Positions 20,543 through 32,721 of a stretch of 64,000 bases of DNA are shown one piece after another. Under the pieces are notes generated by a model, which was not told the origin of the DNA, made no database searches, and worked only from the letters and a program-made list of their open reading frames with translations. Each line of letters begins with the position of its first letter. The first letter of the stretch is position 1. The position numbers were made by a program, and so were the translations under genes. This DNA is from Triticum aestivum (Eukaryota; Streptophyta; Magnoliopsida; Poales; Poaceae), in the NCBI RefSeq assembly GCF_018294505.1, contig NC_057811.1:20972024-21036023 (forward strand). Direction: 5' to 3'.

Positions 20543-23500
20543 GCAATAGCGTGGGGTTGATATTCTCGTGTGTGCTTGTTTGCTTTCTTCACTAAGTAGA
20601 TTTTGTTTGTCATTTTTGTTTCTGTTTAGTTTTGGGTGAAACATACAAAAAAATTAAAATAATGAAAATACAAAAAAAATTACTTGCCTCTCATGCCTAA
20701 AAAGTTTTTCAAAAAGAGAAGTGATTGGAAAGTTATACATTGAAGAAGTGAGGGTCGACCTTGAGCACTTGTGTTCATGCTCACGGAAACAATGTAGAAT
20801 TTTTCATGGAAGTTTCTCTGTAAATAATTATCCCCTTGTATATATCAATTGTATTATAAAAATAATGTGCCAAGCTTTGGTTTTAGGATGATTAGATTGC
20901 TTGTTTACTATGTGCAGAACAAAAACAGAAACTTTGGCTATAGTGCGTGATTTTACATTTTTTACTGGAGAGTCAAATGGGTGTGAAACTTTTTGAACAT
21001 TACTTCTGTACAAATGTTTCAAATTGTCAAATTTATTTCATAATTTTAGGAGTTACAGAAGTTTGCCAAACTTCCAGATTACTACAGACTGTTCTGTTTT
21101 TAACAGATTCTGTTTTGCGTGTGTTGTTTTCTTATTTCGATGAATCTATGGCTAGTATCGGGGGGTATGAACCATAGAGAAGTTGGAATACAGTAGGTTT
21201 AACACCAATATAAATAAATAATGAGTTCATTACAGTACCTAAAGATAGTGATTTGCTTTATTACACTAACGGATCTCACAAAGTTTTTGTTAAAGTTTTT
21301 GTGGACGAAGTGTTCGAAGAACAAGGAGTTACCGATATGAGAAGAATAAAGAGAGGCAAGAGTTCAAGCTTGGGGATACCCAAGGCACCGCAAGTAAATA
21401 TTCCAAGGATACTCAAGCATCTAAGCTTGGGGATGCCCCGGTTGGCATCCCATCTTTCTTCTTCAACAATTATTGGTATACCTCGGTTTTTGTTTTGTTC
21501 ACATGATTTGTGTTTTTTGTGTTTTTTTTTCTTTAAGAACCATGCTAGTATGAGATAGCCTTTCATTGATTTATAGAATACTTCATGTGCTTCACTTCTA
21601 TATTTTAAGTACGATCTTATAGAATTGCTCTTTGTGCTTCACTTAAATCTTTTTGAGTATGGTTTTATAGAATGCTTCATGTGCTTCACTTATATATATT
21701 GAGCTTGGATATTGGTTAGTCTATATTAATTGTAAAATGCTCCATGAACTTCACCTATATCTTTTGGAGTATTAATAATACTATTATCTAAAGCGGGTTT
21801 GGAAGAGTGTCAACTTTAGTAATTAGTGATCCCGCTATTCCGAATGAGAAGAATTTTGCTTATGTGGAGAGTAGAAAATTTTCTATGCCTGTAGATCATT
21901 AAAAAATGCTTTATGTGATGGTTATATTGTTGAATTCATTCATTATGCTACTGAAAATTATTATGATGGAGGAATATATGCTTGTAGGAGTTGCAATAAT
22001 ATCAAGTTTCCTCTCTATGTGCTTAATGTTTTGAAGTTATACTTGTTTTGCCTTCCTATGCTAGTTGATTCTTGTTCCTATAAATTATGTTCTCACAAAA
22101 TCCCTAGGCATAGGAAGTGGGTTAAATTTCAGTATGCTAGTCATATTCTTCATGATGTTCTCTTTATGTTTCAATTCTTATCTTTTATGTGAGCATCATT
22201 GAAATCATCATGCCTAGCTAAAAGGCATTAAAGAAAATCGCTTGTTGGGACACAACCCAATATTTACCCATACTGTTTTTGTGTGTTTACATGATTAATC
22301 TACTGTTTTAATCATGTTTTATAGTTTTTGTTTCAATAAAGTTCCAAGTAAGACCTTTGGGAAGACTTGGGTGAAAGTTAATGTGATCTTGCTGTAAAAA
22401 ACAGAAACTTTGTGCTCACGAGATTAGCTGTCATTTTTTACAGAAGAGTGCTTTTGAGTTTATTCTTTTTAAAGAAGATTAATAGACAAATTCCTCACGT
22501 CCACCAATTTATTTCATAATTTTTGGAGTAGCAGAAGTATGGTTTATGTTCAGATCATTACAGACTGTTCTGTTTCTGACAGATTCTGTTTTCATTGCAT
22601 AGTTTGCTTGTTTTCAAATTTCTATGACTTATATTTCTCAATATAAATTGTAGAAATGATATGGTACAGTAGACATTGTGTGGGAACAATTATGAACCTT
22701 GTCTTAGACAGTACCAAAGTGGATCGTTTACTCTTTATCATACTAACCTATGTCACGAAGTTTTGTTAAGTTTTGTGTGATTGAAGTTTTCAAGCTTTGG
22801 GTGAGATATCGATATGAAGAGAATAAGGAGTGGAAAGACGCTAAGCTTGGGGATTCCCAAGGCACCCCAAGGTAATATTCAAGGAAGACTCAAGTACCTA
22901 AGCTTGGGGATGCCCCGGAAGGCATCCCCTCTTTGGTCTTTAAAACTACCGGTATACCTTACTCGGAGCTATATTTTTATTCGTCACATGATATGTGTTT
23001 TGCTTGGAGCGTATTTTTAATTTTACTTGCTGTTCGGATAAAATCATTGGATCTGAAATATTGAATGAAAAAGAATCCTCCCATGGCTAGTTAATTATTT
23101 GACTACTTAGTGTTCTTCACTCATATCTTTTGGAGTAGTTTGTCATTTACTCATGTGCTTCACGTATATCCTATGAGTAAATGGTTGAATAAATTAAATG
23201 TCATAAACCTAAATTTATATATGTTTCATATGCTTATAACATGGGGAGTAATGACTTCACACATAATAAGTATAGGTAGTAAACTTATTGAAAGTTAGCA
23301 AACATAGAATTGGTCACTTGAACAATTCATGAAAGAATATTGAAGGAAGAGGGATTTCACATATAAATATACTATCTTGGACATCTTTTGTAATTGTGAG
23401 CACTCATGAAAATATGACATGCTAAAAGGTTGATGTTGGACAAGGAAGACAACGTAATGGGTTATGTTTTCTTATATCTGAAATAAAGTATATTGTCATG

Positions 23501-24495
23501 GATCGCCCAACACATTGAGCTTGCCTTTCCCCCTCATGCTAGCCAAATTCTTTGCACTAAGTAGAGATACTACTTGTGCTTCCAAATACCCTTAAACCCA
23601 GTTTTGCCATGAGAGTCCACCATACCTACCTATGGATTGAGTAAGATCCTTCAAGTAAGTTGTCATCGGTGCAAGCAATAAAAATTGCTCTCTAAATATG
23701 TATAATTGATTAGTGTGGAAGAAATAAGATTTATACGATCTTGTGATGTGGAAGAAATAAAAGCAACGGACTGCATAATAAAGGTCCATATCACAAGTGG
23801 CAATGTAAAGTGACGTTCTTTCGCATTAAGAATTTTTTGCAGCCAACCCTGAAAGCACATGCCAACCTCTGCTTCCCTCTGCGAAGGGCCTATCTTTTAC
23901 TTTTATCTCTTACCCTTATGCAAGAGTCATGGTGATTTTTCACCTTTTCTTTTTACATTTTATCCTTTGGCAAGCACATTGTGTTGGAAAGATTCTGATA
24001 TATATATCCATTGGATGTAAGGCATCATGAACTATTATTGTTGACATTACCCTTGAGGTAAAAGGTTGGGAGGCGAATCTATAAGCCCCTATCTTTCTCT
24101 GTGTCTGATTAAAACTTTGAACCCATAAATATCGCGTTAGTGTTAGCATTGTGAAAGACTAAATGATAGTTGAGTATGTGGAGTTTGCTACATCAAAGCT
24201 CTGACATAGAATCTTCCTGAAAATAAGATGAATTGTAATTGTTTGATGACTGATAACACGGTTTGTTAGTTTTCAAGAAAGTTTATGATCTATACTTTAA
24301 CATGTGAATAGCTTGTTACTTGATCATGAAAAGTTTTATGAGATGAGCTACTGTTATGACATATAATGATGCTAGAAAAAGTGATTGGAATTATCATTGA
24401 TCAAACTTAAGCACTTGCTAGCATTCACACTTCATAAATTATTTCTTTTATCATTTACCTACTCGAGGACGAGCAGGAATTAAGCTTGGGGATGC
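20543..24495 (+). other. Non-coding interior of the Gypsy element with a diverged internal duplication
   Basis: No frame with gag or pol similarity was found. Segments of about 550-600 bp at 20915-21500 and 22390-22950 are diverged direct copies of each other. They share ATTTATTTCATAATTTT, CAGACTGTTCTGTTT and two AAGCTTGGGGAT boxes each (near 21368, 21422, 22843 and 22902). A fifth copy of the box is the polypurine tract at 24482-24495. Confidence 0.75.
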
Positions 24496-26050
24496 TGATA
24501 CGTCTCCAACGTATCTATATTTTATGAAGTATTCATGCTGTTATATTATCTATCTTGGATGTTTAATGGGCTTTTATATGTTGTTTTATATGATTTTTGG
24601 GACTAACATATTAACCTAGAGCCCAGTGCCAGTTTCTGTTTTCTCCTTGTTTTTGAGTTTTGCAGAAAAGGAATACCAAACGGAGTCCAATTGACGTGCC
24701 AACTTTTGATGATTTTATGGACCAAAAGAAGACCACGGAGCATCGGAGTTGGGCCAGAAGAGTCTCGGGCTGCCCACGAGGGTGGGGGCGCGCCCACCCC
24801 CCTGGGCGCGTGGGCCTGCCTCGTGGACAGCTCGGGCACCTCCTTGACGTGAGACCGACGCCAAAAATTCCTATAAATATAGAAACCTCGGAAAATTAAC
24901 CTAGATCGGGAGTTCCACCGCCGCAAGCCTCTGTAGCCACGAGAAATCAATCTAGGCCCTCTCCGGCAGCCTGCCGGAGGGGACCATCATCACCGGTGGC
25001 CACGGAGGAGTATCCCGGAGAGGCCATCATCGCCATGAAGGCCAAGGACCAGAGGGAGAACCTTTCCCCATCTAGGGGGAGGCCATGGAGGAGGAAGCAC
25101 AAGGGGGAGAACCTCTCCTCCTCTCTCTCGGTGGCGCCTGAGTGCCATCGGCAGGGGAATCATCGCCGCGGTGATCGTCTTCATCAACATCACCATCATC
25201 ATCACCATCCTCATCTATTTTACGCGGTCCACTCTCCCGCACCCCGCTGTAATCCCTACTTGAACATGGTGCTTTATGCCACATATTATGATCCAATGAT
25301 GTGTTGCCATCTTATGATGTTTTGAGTAAATATCCTTTGTCTTTGGGTTGATTGATGATCTAGATTGGTACGAGTTGTATGTGTTATTTTGGTGCTGTCC
25401 TATTGTGCCCTCTGTGTCGCGCAAGCGTGAGGGATTCCCGCTGTAGGGTGTTGCAATACATTCATGATTCGCTTATAGTGGGTTGGTGAGTGACTGAAAC
25501 ACAAACCCGAGTAAGGGGGTTGTTGCGTATGGGAATAAAGAGGACTTGATGCTTTAATGCTATGGTTGGGTTTTACCTTAATGATCTTTAGTAGTTGCGG
25601 ATGCTTGCTAGAGTTCCAATCATAAGTGCATATGATCCAAGAAGAGAAAGTATGTTAGCTTATGCCTCTCCCTGATATGAAATTGCAATGACGACTACCG
25701 GTCTTGTTAACAATTGCCTAGGACAATTCCGCACACTGATCCACCATTATTCCACACTCGCTATTTATAATATTTAGTAGTATATTCTAACTTTATGATA
25801 ACAGCACCTACTTTTATATTTTCGCTCTCCGATATCATGCAAAGTTATCCTCTTCATACCCACAACGTAGTTTTATTTCTCGTTTCAAGTTGGAAGCAAA
25901 CGTTCGGTGTACGTAGAGTCGTATCAGTGGCAGATAGGACTTGAGAGAATATTGATCTTACCTTTAGCTCCTTGTGGGTTCGACACTCCATACTTATCAC
26001 TTCCACCTTTGGGAATTGCTACGATGATTCCCTGCACTTGGGGATTACCA
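24496..26050 (+). repeat. Right LTR of the Gypsy element
   Basis: 1555 bp, begins TGATACGTCTCCAACG and ends TTACCA, followed by GTGCG. It is a full-length partner of the left LTR. Confidence 0.92.
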
Positions 26051-26236
26051 GTGCGTACAATGTGTGGCAGCCCCTGGCTAACCATCGAGATAATATACAG
26101 GAGAGGTTACGTGGGAAAGAGGGTAGAGAGAGAAGAGAGAACTCCTAACAACTATAACCTCCTGGCATATGTACTATGTACATGACTCTTATGTATATTG
26201 TGATAGCACACAATACCACATATTACATGTCTAACA
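26051..26236 (-). repeat. Copia-1 3' LTR, proximal piece
   Basis: Matches 32536-32721 with about 15 differences. It ends ...TCTAACA on the plus strand and is followed by the purine tract (CTCCCCCTT on the plus strand) of Copia-1. Confidence 0.9.
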
Positions 26237-29200
26237 CTCCCCCTTGATCTGAACCTCTCCTTGTAGCCAAGGCCTTTGTAAATCCATCTGCAACTTGGTC
26301 TTTTGAAGGAATAAATTGAATCTCCAACACCTTGCTCGCAACCCTTTCTCTAACAAAATGGTAATCAATCTCACTGTTTTTAGTGCTTGCATGAAACACA
26401 GGATTAGTAGAAATATATGTGGCACCAAGATTGTCACACCAAGACATGTTGTCTGAGCATATATTCCAAGTTCCTTGAGCATGGACTTCACCCATATGAT
26501 CTCTGTTGTTGCATTAGCCAGTGCTTTATACTCCGCCTCCGTACTAGATTGTGACATTGTTGATTGCTTCTTGGCATACCAAGAAATAAGATTAGGTCCA
26601 GAGAAAACTGCAAAACCACCCGTGGACCTCCTGTCATCCAGGCATCTTGCCCAGTCAGAGTCAGCGAAAGCACTAACAAGAGTAGGGGAGGACTTGCTGA
26701 AGATGAGTCCCACACTTCATGTGTTCTTTACATATCGCAAAATATGCTTAGCAGCAGTCCAATGAGCTGAGGTAGGTGCATGAAGAAACTGACACACTTT
26801 GTTGATTGCAAAGGAAATATCAGGTCGTGTAAGTGTCAAGTATTGAAGTGCACCAACTCTTCTGTACTTGGTGCTATGCATCCTCTGGATTCAAGAGTAC
26901 ACCCTCTACAAGAGACAGTTTTTCTGCACTAGAAAGTGGAGCTGGGGATGGTTTACAGCATTGCATCCCAGCCTTGCTCAAAAGGTCAATTGCATATTTT
27001 TTTGAGAAAGATGAAGTCCACCTTCATGGTTTCTATTTACCTCCACTAGTAGAAAAATGGCCTTTAGTCCCGGTTCATAAGGGCCTTTAGTCCCGGTTCT
27101 GGAACCGGGACTAAAGGGTCAGTACTAAAGCCTCCCCCTTTAGTCCCGGTTCTTACACGAACCGGGACTAAAGGCCCTCCACGTGGCCGCTGCCTGGAGG
27201 TCCACCTTTAGTCCCGGTTGGTAACACCAACCGGTACTAAAGGAAATTTTATGATTCTTTTTGAATTTTGTTTTGAATTTTTTTTTTATTTTCAAATTTC
27301 TGAATTACTTTAACCTCTAATCTCTAATCACCCCTCATCACTGCTCAATTTAACCTCTAATCTCTAATCACCCCTCATCATTCCACATCATCTAACTTCC
27401 CGGACGGTCACCCATCCTCTCACTACTCCAGCCTGAGCACGCTTAACTTCTGGGTTCTATTCTCCCTCGTTTCCAAGTCTGCACTTGTTGTTTTCCTGAC
27501 AATAGTAAGATGTCAATCCTATTAACCCTCAGGAAATTTAGCTTGAGCATGGAGTCACACATTTCACTGTTTGAGTTTGAAACGATTGTTCTAAAAAACA
27601 ATAATTATTTAGTAACACTAATATTTCTTGAATAAGTAGTTTGACCATAGTTTGATCAGATTTGACCAAAATTCAAAAAAACTGAAATAATTATTTAGTA
27701 ACACTAATATTTCTTGAATAATTAGTTTGACCATTGTTTGACCATAGTTTGACCAGATTTGACCAAAATTCAAAAAAACTGAAATAATTATTTAGTAACA
27801 CTAATATTCTTGAATAATTATTTAGTAACACTAATACTTCTTGAATAAGTAGTTTGACCAGATTTAACAAAAATTCAAAAAAAGAAATTTGAGCATAACT
27901 TTTTTTCCTTTTAGAATTTGAGGATGCCAAATATTTGCAAACAGGCCGTAGGCAGTCAAAATCGGATGTGGATTTTCGTGCTGAACATTTTGATATATTA
28001 TACTTTTTTTCTGACATCGTATGCAAAAGTTATAGCCGTTTTACATTTTCCCTACACTTTTTGCAAAACATGTCCAAATTTAAGTTTTTAAATTTTCCTA
28101 ACTAGTACATGTAGTAACATAACTACATCTGGAAGGATTTTAATTTTTGAAGTTTTTATCATTTGCTTTTGCTTTTTACAAAACTGAAAAGGCGATCCAC
28201 GAGGGGGGGGGTAGAGTTTGAAAATGGGACCTTTAGTACCGGTTCGTGCCATGAACCGATACTAATGCCTCAAACCCCATTAGTACCGGTTGGTGGCTCG
28301 AACCAAGACTACAGGTCTAACCTTTAGTACCGGTTGGTGCCACGAACCGGTACTAATGGGCATCGCACCCTTTAGTCCCGGTTTGTGGCACCAACCGGGA
28401 CTAAAGGTCCCATTTGAACCGGGACTAATGCCTGTACAGTGCCCTAGCCGCTCGAACTGGGACTAATGCTCACATTAGTCCCGGTTCGTAGTGCAACCGG
28501 GATTAATGCTCTTTTCTGGCCGAACCAAAGCCCTGTTTTCTACTAGTGCTCAATACCAAGAAAGAAGTGAAGATTCCCTGGATCCTTGAGAGCAAAATCT
28601 GAGTGCAAATCTTGCAACAAAGTTGTGATAACCTTATCATAGGAACTGTTAACAATAATATCATCCACATAAATAAGCACAAAAATGATGGTATGTGACT
28701 TATTGTAAATGAACAAGGATGTGTTTGACATGGAGGGAATGAAACCAAGTGTTTGCAGTTTGGAGCTCAAACGGGAATACCATGCTCTAGGGGCTTGTTT
28801 TGAATCGTAGAGGGATTTGTGAAGAAGGTATATATGGAACGGTATGTTTTTATCCTCAAACCCAGGAGGTTGTTTAATGTAAACTTCCTCTTCCATAACA
28901 CCATGAAGGAACGCATTCTGAACATCTAGCAGACGAAGACTCCAGCCTTTGGACACATCAATGGACAAAACAAGCCGAATGGTGGCAGCTTTAACAACTG
29001 GACTGAAAGTGTCCTCATAGTCAAGTCCATACCTCTGCTTAAACCCCATAGCAACAAGCCTTGCTTTATAGCAATCAATAGTTCCATCAGACCAACATTT
29101 GATGCGGTACACCCACTTGCAATCAATGACATTCTTGCATGGATGATACGGAACAAGGTGCCAACTATGATTTTTCAGAAGAGCATGAAACTCGTCATCC

Positions 29201-32200
29201 ATAGCCTACTTCCACCGAGGATCAGCAAGAGCATCATTAAAATTACGTGGTTCACCTGTGCAATCATCAGAAATAGCCAAACCATATTTAGTTTTGTAAT
29301 TGATAGGCTGAAGGATCCCTGTCTGAAGCCGCGTGCGGGGTGGCATTGGTGGAGCCACAGAAGATCCGGGCAAGGCAGCAGGCTGCTGCAGAGGACATCC
29401 TGCCAATCCCGATGGAGCAGACCCGCCATGTACTGCGGGATCGTTTGTGGTCGGGGACGTGGAGGGAGTAGCAGAAGCAGCTGCAGAGGATCCGTGCATG
29501 CGGGAAGCACGGAGCGGATCTGGCGTAGATCCCGTGTTCGGCCTGGCTAGCGCAGCCGCAAGGGTCCGCCTGGAGTCGACTCACAGGGCCGACGCGTACC
29601 GCCCGGTCGGTTGGTCCCCTGCCGCTGATTGGTGCGTCGCGCCCGAGGTGGCCAACTTGGGGAAGGAGCGCGACGTGGCAGAGCGAGGTTGGTGTGGAGT
29701 AGAGGGCAGGCTGCCCCATCCCACCAGGAGGGGCGCTGATCCCGAGGGGGATACGGTTGGCCCTGACGCAGTCAGGGGATCTGGTCCCGAGGGTGATCCC
29801 CCCTGATCGCTTGTGTCCTCTTGTGTACCTTCTTGTACATCATTTTTCTGCGTTGTGTTCTGCCACGTTTGTTTCTGCAATATAAAACTCAGATGCAGCG
29901 GGAGAGATATTAGTCTAAGTTGGGTCAGTACAATTATCAACACCCTCACACGGAACGCCGGAGAGATGAGGGAGAAGGAGAAGAATTTCTTTCCAAAGTA
30001 GAGCGCCGACATTTGGATGAAGCTTTTCAAAGGGAAATTGAGTTTCATTGAAAACCTTGTCACGTGAGATATAACCACACCTAGTGGAAACATCCAAACA
30101 CTTGACGCCCTTATGTTGAGCACTATACCCAAGGAAAACACATTGCTTAGAACGAAAACTGAGCTTCCGAGTGTTATATGGACGAAGATTTAGCCGACAT
30201 GCACACCCAAAGACTCGAAGAGTGGTGTAATCTGGTGTGATATGAAGGAGGCGTTCGGTGGGGGTTTCATTGGATATAGTATGACTGGGCCACATGTTAA
30301 TGAGATGCACAACAGTGAGAAAATCTTGTTCCCAAAATTTGAGTGGCATAGAAGCAGAAGCTACAATAGCGAGACCTACTTCGACAATGTGTATATGCTT
30401 TTTTTTGGTGAGCATGTGGACAGGAGACATGGTGAAAGATACCTATCTTCGGAAAGAAAGAATTCAATTTCTCATACTCACCACCCAGTCTGATTGCACA
30501 GAAATTATTTTGCTATCAAATTTACGTTCAACAAGGGCTTGGAAATTGTGGAAGACTTGAAACACATCAGCATGTTTCTTAAGAAGATATATCCACGTAT
30601 ACTTGCCATAGTCATCAATGAAGCTCACATAATAAGAATGTCTACCAACAAAGGTGGGGGCAGGACCTCAGACACATGATAGGGTAATTGATGACTTTTT
30701 GCTCTTTGAAATAAATCACAAATGGTTTCTAAATTTCTCTCACCAACATCTGGGAGGTTATTTCTACTAAGAATCTGATGAACAATTGAAAATGATGGGT
30801 GACCTAAGCGATTGTGCCACCTTTCAGCAGGAAGCTTGACGGCATCATACACTTCTTGATTGTACTCGCAATACTTGGGAAATAGGGAATAGAGACCTTC
30901 AACACAAACACCCCTATGTAGAATTTCCTTCGTGACCTGATCCCTGATCAAAAAGAAGAATGGGTGAAATTCTACAAACACATTATTGTCAAGAGCAATA
31001 TGGTGGACAGATAGAAAAGTTTTGGAAGCATTAGGAACATACAAGATATCATTGAGTTCGAGATTTTTGTGTGGGGTTTTGATAAAAGATTGACCAACAT
31101 GACTTATCTCCATACCTGCACCGTTTGCTGCATTGTAGACTTGACCATGGCCACGGTATTTTTCATGCATTATCAACTTCTCCAGTTCTCCAGTGATGTG
31201 ATTTGTAGCGCCTGTGTCCATATACCGGTCGGTATCTACTCCACATGACACGTCCGCTAGAGCTGCAATTTTCTTTTTCTGGGCATTGTTGTCATCAGCA
31301 TAGCGCCAAACCACAATCTTTTGCAATATGATTTGTTTTCTTGCAAATTTGGCACATGTTTTCATAACCTTCATACCCTTGGAAGTTGCGCCCCTGATTG
31401 TTGTTGCCGGGGCGCGCCGATTGTTGTTGTTGCCACCGCCGTAGTTGTTCTGATGGTAGTGGCCACCACCACCACCACATTGATAGCACCCACCATTGTT
31501 CTGTTGGAAGCCATAGCCCCCGCCAGAACTAGGGTTAGGGTTACGGTAGCCTCCGCCACCTCCTGTGTTGTAGCCGTCGCCACCGCCGCGGCCGCAGCCA
31601 CCACCGGCGATGTAGCCACCGTCGCTGCTTGTGCCATAGCTGCCACCACTACCTGGGCCATAGCCGCCGCCGTCGTGAGGGCCACCAGAGCCCCCGCCCT
31701 TGAGGTAGCTACCCTTGCAAGGCAGCGTTGGCGGATGACTTGAAGCTGGTGGTGCCGTGAAACATATCAAGCCGCTTGTCATAGTTGGCCACGAGAGAAA
31801 AAAGGCCGTCGACGGTGATGGGCTCGGTGCGAACGTCCAGCGCGGAGATGATGGGTTGACAGTCCATGTCGAGGCCGACGGTGATGAAGGAGATGAGCTC
31901 CCCGTCCCCGAGTAGTTTGCCGGTCGCCGCGAGCTCATCGGAGAGGGAGCGCATATGGCCGAAGTACGCTGAGGCCGACAGAGATCCCTTCCGGGCGTTC
32001 GTGAGCGAGGCGCGAAGATTATTGGCACGGGACAACGACACCGCCGAGAACATGGTGGCCAAGGCTGTCTAGATGGCATGGGACGTCTCAAGGGACGCGA
32101 CCTGGACGAGGACCTCCTTGCACGGGTTGCACATGAGGTAAGCGACAATATGTTGATCCTGGACGAGCCAGGGGGCATAGGCAGGGTTGGAGATCACTTG

Positions 32201-32340
32201 ATCCTTGCCGTCTTTGTCTTTGGTGGTGATTATCTTGGGAGGCTCGTCAACGGTGTTGTCGATGTAGGCATACAAGCCGGCGCCCATTATCTGGGATCGT
32301 GCTTGAGCTTTCCAGAGGATATAGTTCATCCGGGTAAGTG
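26237..32340 (-). pseudogene. Copia-1 gag-pol, broken
   Basis: Reading leftward: gag from about 32335 ([13 protein letters not shown], then [14 protein letters not shown]); a glycine-rich segment and zinc knuckle CQICKKTNHIAKDC (about 31355); protease with the active-site DTGATNH; GAG-pre-integrase WHNRLGHPS (about 30810); integrase core to about 29900; reverse transcriptase with [17 protein letters not shown] and the YVDD box at 28671-28660; and RNase H with [16 protein letters not shown] and [11 protein letters not shown] (26660-26500). The order is that of Copia. Lesions include an in-frame TAG near 32069 in gag, frame changes near 31720, 30620 and 29900, and the CACTA insertion 27044-28548 right after the FFLGIE motif. 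The proline/serine-rich linker (29200-29800) is frame-shifted. It cannot encode active enzymes. Confidence 0.9.
27044..28548. mobile_element. Non-autonomous CACTA element inserted in the Copia-1 reverse transcriptase
   Basis: Starts CACTAGTAGAAAA at 27044 and ends with the inverse (TTTTCTACTAGTG) at 28548, flanked by CTC at 27041-27043 and 28549-28551. Both ends carry CCGGTT-type subterminal repeats (27064-27240 and 28230-28505). The AT-rich interior contains tandem copies of AATAATTATTTAGTAACACT with TTTGACCA stretches (27590-27860). No transposase frame is present. It separates FFLGIE from the following HLSQ region of the reverse transcriptase. Confidence 0.92.
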
Positions 32341-32449
32341 GCTCAGAGGTGTTGTAGTTGAGGCTGGATTGGATGGGTGCGGCGGAGGTGGAGATGATGA
32401 GGAAGGGTTGGGTGGAGGGTTGAAGAAGAACTAGCTAGATGAACGGAAG

Positions 32450-32467
32450 AGCCTGCTCTGTATACCA
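32450..32467 (-). promoter_or_regulatory. Copia-1 primer-binding site, tRNA-iMet type
   Basis: On the minus strand TGGTATACAGAGC directly follows the 5' LTR end. It equals the usual TGGTATCAGAGC with one inserted A. Confidence 0.75.
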
Positions 32468-32721
32468 TGAAAGAATTATGGAAGCGTCTCAATCTCAATA
32501 CAGGGAGACCCGCATTGTATAAAATGATAAATGATGGTGCGTACAATGTGCGGCAGCCCCTGGCTAACCGTCGAGAGAATATACAGGAGTGGTTACGTGG
32601 GAAGAGGGTAGAGAGATAAGATAGGACTCCTAAGAACTCTAACCTCCTGGCATATCTACTACGTACATGACTCTTACGTATATTGTGACAGCACACAATA
32701 CCACATATTGCATGTCTAACA
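32468..32721 (-). repeat. Copia-1 5' LTR
   Basis: 254 bp, TG...CA on the minus strand. It is the undisturbed partner of the split 3' LTR. Confidence 0.92.

Larger units (their letters stand above)
18944..26050 (+). mobile_element. Complete non-coding Gypsy-type LTR retrotransposon (LARD-like)
   Basis: Two long LTRs (18944-20514 and 24496-26050) begin TGATAC and end ATCA/ACCA, and are flanked by a perfect 5-bp target duplication GTGCG (18939-18943 and 26051-26055). Ten bases after the left LTR is TGGCGCCGTTGCCGGGGA (20525-20542), the complement of a plant tRNA-Asp 3' end, as used by Athila-like Gypsy elements. A purine-rich AAGCTTGGGGATGC precedes the right LTR. The 4.0-kb interior has no gag or pol frame, so the element must have been mobilised in trans. 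By eye the LTRs differ by roughly 2-3 percent, apart from a C-run of about 20 in the left LTR (19248-19266). It sits in the Copia-1 3' LTR. Confidence 0.92.
11255..32721 (-). mobile_element. Copia-type LTR retrotransposon (Copia-1), split by three later insertions
   Basis: Read on the minus strand, the element begins with a 254-bp 5' LTR (32721-32468; TGTTAGACATG...TTCTTTCA). A primer-binding site TGGTATACAGAGC follows, similar to the tRNA-iMet complement, then gag, protease, integrase, reverse transcriptase and RNase H, a purine tract AAGGGGGAG (26245-26237) and the 3' LTR. The 3' LTR is in pieces: 26236-26051, then a few bases at 18943-18938 and 11325-11255, separated by the Gypsy and CACTA F insertions. 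Flanks TGATC and AGATC suggest a decayed target duplication. The LTR pieces differ by roughly 8-10 percent by eye, so the element is old and clearly older than the Gypsy inside it. Gene order protease-integrase-RT is diagnostic of Copia. Confidence 0.9.
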
